Part shown: piece by piece, positions 61,448 through 64,000 of the stretch
How positions within the stretch are numbered: position 1 is the stretch's first letter
Layout of the letters: every line of letters starts with the position of its first letter
NCBI GenBank assembly: GCA_963772815.1
Contig: CAVYYV010000006.1
Span: 310,001-374,000, forward strand
Direction: 5' to 3'
Source: DATFFO01 sp963772815
GTDB taxonomy: Bacteria > Actinomycetota > Acidimicrobiia > Spongiisociales > ZC4RG35
DNA: 64,000 nucleotides
Program-made: the position numbers and the translations under genes
Notes under the pieces: model-generated
The model's input: the letters and a program-made list of their open reading frames with translations, nothing else
The model's database searches: none
What the model was told of the DNA's origin: nothing

Positions 61448-62407
61448 TCAGCCGTTGAAGCCGATCTCATCGAGATAGGCGTTGGCCACGGCCTCGGGGT
61501 CCTTGCCGTTGAACGACACGTCGGTGTTCAACTCGGTCATCTTCTCCTGGGTGAGCGGGTTGAGTAGCTCGTCGGCGATGGCGTCGAAGGCGTCCGGTGC
61601 CTCCTGATACTTGTCGTCCCGGATATTCATCGAGATGTTGTACAGGATCATCACGCCTGGATCGTTGACCAGGGTGATGTCCATGCCGCCGATACGCCCG
61701 TCGGTGGTGAAAACCTCACCGAAGTCGCACTGGTTCTCGTTGGTCTGCTGATAGATGGGCCCGGTGTCCAGGATCGTGATCTGTGAGTCAGGAACCGAGT
61801 ACCCGGTGGCGTCCTCGAACAGGACCAGACCGTCGGAGCGGTCGGGGAACTCGGACTCTAGGCACAGGGTGGCGTCGGGGTGTGCCGCCAGATAGTCGGC
61901 CATCCCCTGGAAGTCATAGGCCTCGCCGCCGTTCTCCTGGGTCACCGCCGGGCTCGACACGAACCCGTAGGTGTTGTTGAAGGGAGCCCGGCCCAGCCAA
62001 TGGATATTGTTCTGCTCCAGGTCCTGCTTGCGCACGGCCTCGGTCAGGGTCTGGGGATCGTTGCTCGGAGCAGCCTCGTTCTTGAGGTGCTCGGCCCATC
62101 CGGTCCCGTTGTACTCCATATAGGTGTCGATGTCTCCCGAGAGCAGCGCAGACCGAGCGACCTGGGTGCCACCCAAGTTCACCTTGTTGTCAACCGTGGC
62201 GCCGGCCCGTGTGAAGGCCCCGACCATGATGTTGCCCAGGATCAGCTGCTCGTCGAAGTCCTTGGATCCGACGGCAATATTGATGCCCGACAAACGGCCT
62301 CCGCCACTATCGGATCCAGCGGTGTCACCGCCTCCACAAGCAGCCAGGATCATCGCCAACGCCGATAAGAGCGCTATGTATCGCGCCCAGCGTCGTTGCG
62401 GTTTCAT
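61448..62407 (-). CDS. Glycine betaine/choline-type solute-binding lipoprotein
   Basis: A 319-residue lipoprotein of the OpuAC family. The signal peptide ends in the lipobox MILAACGGG. The mature part has GINIAVGSKDFDEQLILGNI, DIDTYMEYNGTGWAEHLKNE, NNTYGFVSSPAVTQENGGEA, GLVLFEDATGYSVPDSQITI and the C-terminal LNPLTQEKMTELNTDVSFNG. The aromatic residues that make the ligand box are plausible, but the exact betaine (glycine betaine, choline, carnitine, proline betaine) cannot be told from sequence. First gene of the operon. Confidence 0.93.
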   Translation of the reverse strand: MKPQRRWARYIALLSALAMILAACGGGDTAGSDSGGGRLSGINIAVGSKDFDEQLILGNIMVGAFTRAGATVDNKVNLGGTQVARSALLSGDIDTYMEYNGTGWAEHLKNEAAPSNDPQTLTEAVRKQDLEQNNIHWLGRAPFNNTYGFVSSPAVTQENGGEAYDFQGMADYLAAHPDATLCLESEFPDRSDGLVLFEDATGYSVPDSQITILDTGPIYQQTNENQCDFGEVFTTDGRIGGMDITLVNDPGVMILYNISMNIRDDKYQEAPDAFDAIADELLNPLTQEKMTELNTDVSFNGKDPEAVANAYLDEIGFNG

Positions 62408-62606
62408 TTATTCCTCCATGAGTTGCGTCGTTGTCAGACCGCGTATGCGGATCAGAGGACCCTTGGGACCCTAACTTCTGATACACGCCCGCGACCCCTG
62501 AAGAGGGGATTTCTTTTTCACCATACGGTCTCGGGCCGCATCGTGGAAATGGGCGGATATCGACCGAGGGTGATAGCCCCCCCCAACACCAACCCCGAGC
62601 GGGGCC

Positions 62607-62648
62607 AACCCAGGGTTCACAGCGTCGCCCAGCGACGCCCACAGCCCC
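62607..62648 (+). repeat. REP-like palindromic element, copy 2
   Basis: 42-bp element: AACCCAGGGTT, then an AGCGTCGC-cca-GCGACGC stem, ending CAGCCCC. 71 bp before copy 3 in the same orientation. Confidence 0.75.
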
Positions 62649-62677
62649 AAGTACGAGCCGGGCGCAGGATCGGTCGG

Positions 62678-62719
62678 AACCCAGGGTTGACAGCGTCGCT
62701 GAGCGACGCTGTCAGCCCC
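62678..62719 (+). repeat. REP-like palindromic element, copy 3
   Basis: Same layout as copy 2 but with compensating changes in the stem flanks (GACAGCGTCGC...GCGACGCTGTC), so the hairpin is extended by three pairs. The paired substitutions argue for a selected RNA or DNA hairpin. Confidence 0.75.
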
Positions 62720-62778
62720 AACTACCACGCAGACACGACCCCATTCACATCGGATGGTGCAGCTGACATCCTGGGGCC

Positions 62779-63687
62779 GTGGCGCTCGAACGACACGTAA
62801 TCGACCTTGCCACCAAACAGGGAGGCTTTGTCACCCGTGCCCAGTTGACCCAGCTGGGCCAATCGCCAAGCTCTATCGACCGATGCCTGCGTAACGGCGA
62901 CCTCACGCCGGTCTGTGAAGGTGTCTATCGAGCCCTACCCATGGATTCGCATGCCGACCTGATCAGAGGAGCCCTGCTTGCTCTCCCCTCGGCGGTCGCA
63001 TCCCACGAGTCTGCGGCTCACCTCCTCCATTTCCCCGTGCTCCCGTCTCTGGTCCCCACCGTTGTGGTGCACCGAAAGACCACTCACCGGTTTCCGGGCG
63101 TCACCGTCCGCCGGTGCGACGACCTCCGCTCTCATCACCTCACCTCGATTGACGGCATGCTCACGACGACTGTCGCCAGGACCACCTTCGACCTCGGCGG
63201 TGTTCTCGAATTCGAAGAGTTCGATCGCATCGCCGAGGCGCTCCTGATTGACGGCCGCCTCAAGATTCGGCACCTCGAGGCCATGACCCGAGAGCTGGCG
63301 CGGAGGGGAAAGCGAGGTTCGGCCAACGTTCGGGATTTCCTGCGCCGGCGCGCCACCGGTCTGGTGGCCAACCCAACGGTCCTGGAACGTCGGGGCCGAC
63401 GGGTCCTGGCCGACGCAGGCCTACCGCCTCCAGTTCACGAATACCCCATCCCGTGGGATACGAAGCGACGGTTCGATGACGCCTATCCCCCCAGGCGCCT
63501 GGCCCTCGAATGGGACTCGCGCAGATGGCACTCCCAGCTCGATCAGATGGAGACCGATCGACATCGGGATCATGAGGCCGCCCTGCACGGCTGGGTCGTA
63601 CTCCGCTTCACCTGGGCGGACGTCACCGAACGCCCCGACTATGTTGCCTCATCCGTCGCCCAGATCCTTGAAGTCAGGTCGGCTTGA
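62779..63687 (+). CDS. AbiEi-antitoxin-like N-terminal domain with DUF559-type C-terminal domain
   Basis: A 302-residue protein. The N-terminal winged helix (ERHVIDLATKQGGFVTRAQL; SSIDRCLRNGDLTPVCEGVY) matches the type IV AbiEi antitoxin domain. A central part DGMLTTTVARTTFDLGGVLE follows. The C-terminal VSR/DUF559-like nuclease-fold segment reads RFDDAYPPRRLALEWDSRRW and HEAALHGWVVLRFTWADVTE, with conserved Asp and Glu. No AbiEii toxin is adjacent, so it may be a lone family member, as is frequent in actinobacteria. It starts at GTG 62779. Confidence 0.8.
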   Translation: MALERHVIDLATKQGGFVTRAQLTQLGQSPSSIDRCLRNGDLTPVCEGVYRALPMDSHADLIRGALLALPSAVASHESAAHLLHFPVLPSLVPTVVVHRKTTHRFPGVTVRRCDDLRSHHLTSIDGMLTTTVARTTFDLGGVLEFEEFDRIAEALLIDGRLKIRHLEAMTRELARRGKRGSANVRDFLRRRATGLVANPTVLERRGRRVLADAGLPPPVHEYPIPWDTKRRFDDAYPPRRLALEWDSRRWHSQLDQMETDRHRDHEAALHGWVVLRFTWADVTERPDYVASSVAQILEVRSA

Positions 63688-63710
63688 GTCGGCAATTCGG
63701 ACGGCGGCCG

Positions 63711-63752
63711 AACCCAGGGTTCACAGCGTCGCCCAGCGACGCTCACAGCCCC
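63711..63752 (+). repeat. REP-like palindromic element, copy 4
   Basis: 42-bp element between the AbiEi-like gene and etfA. AACCCAGGGTT, then an AGCGTCGC-cca-GCGACGCT stem, ending CAGCCCC. Confidence 0.75.
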
Positions 63753-63802
63753 AGGTTGCACAGGCGGGTCGGCCGCCCGCCCCCGCCCGGCCAGCGTCCG
63801 AG

Positions 63803-64000
63803 TCAGGCTTGGCGGCGGCGGATTTCGGCCACGATGGCGGGGACGGCCTGGGCCAGGTCGGCGATTAGGGCGTAGTCGGCTTTGGTCACCATCGGTGCCT
63901 CGGGGTCGGTGTTGATGGCGATCACGTTCTTGGCGGCCATCATCCCCACCCAGTGCTGGATGGCCCCCGAGATCCCGCAGGCTATGTACACGTCGGGAGC
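63803..64000 (-). CDS. etfA: Electron transfer flavoprotein alpha subunit, 3' end
   Basis: C-terminal 65 or so residues of ETF alpha: YIACGISGAIQHWVGMMAAK (FAD-binding GISGAIQH motif), then VIAINTDPEAPMVTKADYAL and IADLAQAVPAIVAEIRRRQ. The gene continues beyond the right edge. ETF accepts electrons from acyl-CoA, dimethylglycine or sarcosine dehydrogenases, which would fit a betaine-degrading neighbourhood, although linkage is only by position. Confidence 0.95.
   Translation of the reverse strand, partial: APDVYIACGISGAIQHWVGMMAAKNVIAINTDPEAPMVTKADYALIADLAQAVPAIVAEIRRRQA

Larger units (their letters stand above)
62408..62778. other. Divergent intergenic region with two REP-like copies
   Basis: About 370 bp between the binding-protein gene and the AbiEi-like gene. 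Holds the divergent promoters (not pinpointed) and REP-like copies at 62607-62648 and 62678-62719. No gene is supported on either strand. Confidence 0.5.

Overview
This window looks like a chromosomal segment of a high-GC actinobacterium, probably an uncultured member of Actinobacteriota and possibly Acidimicrobiia. The reasons are the base composition, the order rplM-rpsI-glmM-glmS-acpS-nnr-alr, an F420/Ddn-type reductase, a short LID-less adenylate kinase, and an S3 protein with a long acidic tail. The class assignment is an inference. Several conserved genes (glmS twice, coaA, plsC, hypA/hypC, a small gene at 47.2 kb) carry one-base frameshifts, which points to indel errors in the underlying assembly.

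Layout. 1-10.2 kb: a cell-wall cluster (acpS, nnr, alr on the minus strand) interrupted by a plus-strand block with a GAF histidine kinase, a LuxR-type regulator and coxM-coxS-coxL for aerobic CO dehydrogenase (form I motif AYRCSFR), followed by a CoxF/XdhC-YHS fusion. 10.3-18.5 kb: glmS, glmM, rpsI, rplM, truA, a membrane protein, a beta-carbonic anhydrase, coaA and plsC. 18.5-35.4 kb: one continuous minus-strand alpha-spc-S10 ribosomal superoperon (rplQ back to rpsJ) with secY, adk, map and an inserted ERCC4-domain gene. Between rpsQ and rplN it holds three perfect 83-bp tandem repeats that form a chain of overlapping mini-ORFs. 36-41.3 kb: an Fe3+/phosphonate-type ABC importer, then a DUF6390-like protein with broken hypC and hypA, apparently a remnant of a NiFe-hydrogenase maturation locus. 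41.4-46.8 kb: an HxlR regulator diverging from a Ddn-like reductase, then the str operon (rpsL-rpsG-fusA-tuf). The tuf gene has codon usage clearly unlike its neighbours. 47-49.5 kb: a broken small gene, a membrane-anchored nitroreductase and its divergent TetR regulator.

49.8-62.4 kb is the most interesting region. It holds 5-formyl-THF cyclo-ligase, a divergent IclR regulator, an NAD-type formate dehydrogenase, an MttB-superfamily methyltransferase, an MFS transporter and a complete glycine-betaine-type ABC importer. The formate dehydrogenase has an in-frame UGA exactly at the catalytic position, followed at once by a hairpin matching the bacterial SECIS architecture (GGUCU loop, G23/U24 spacing), so it is almost certainly a selenoprotein. 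Its alpha subunit is also split: the catalytic part is the first gene, while the N-terminal [4Fe-4S] molybdopterin domain sits on a separate NuoG/HydA-like iron-sulphur protein encoded two genes downstream. Read together, the locus suggests uptake of methylated amines (betaines), methyl transfer to the C1/folate pool, and oxidation of the resulting formate to CO2 with NADH formation. With CO dehydrogenase and the hyp remnant, the organism appears to supplement heterotrophy with CO, formate and C1 oxidation.

The right end holds an AbiEi/DUF559-type protein and the 3' end of etfA. Four copies of a 42-bp palindromic REP-like element lie between 57.4 and 63.8 kb. No rRNA, tRNA, CRISPR array, insertion sequence or prophage was recognised.
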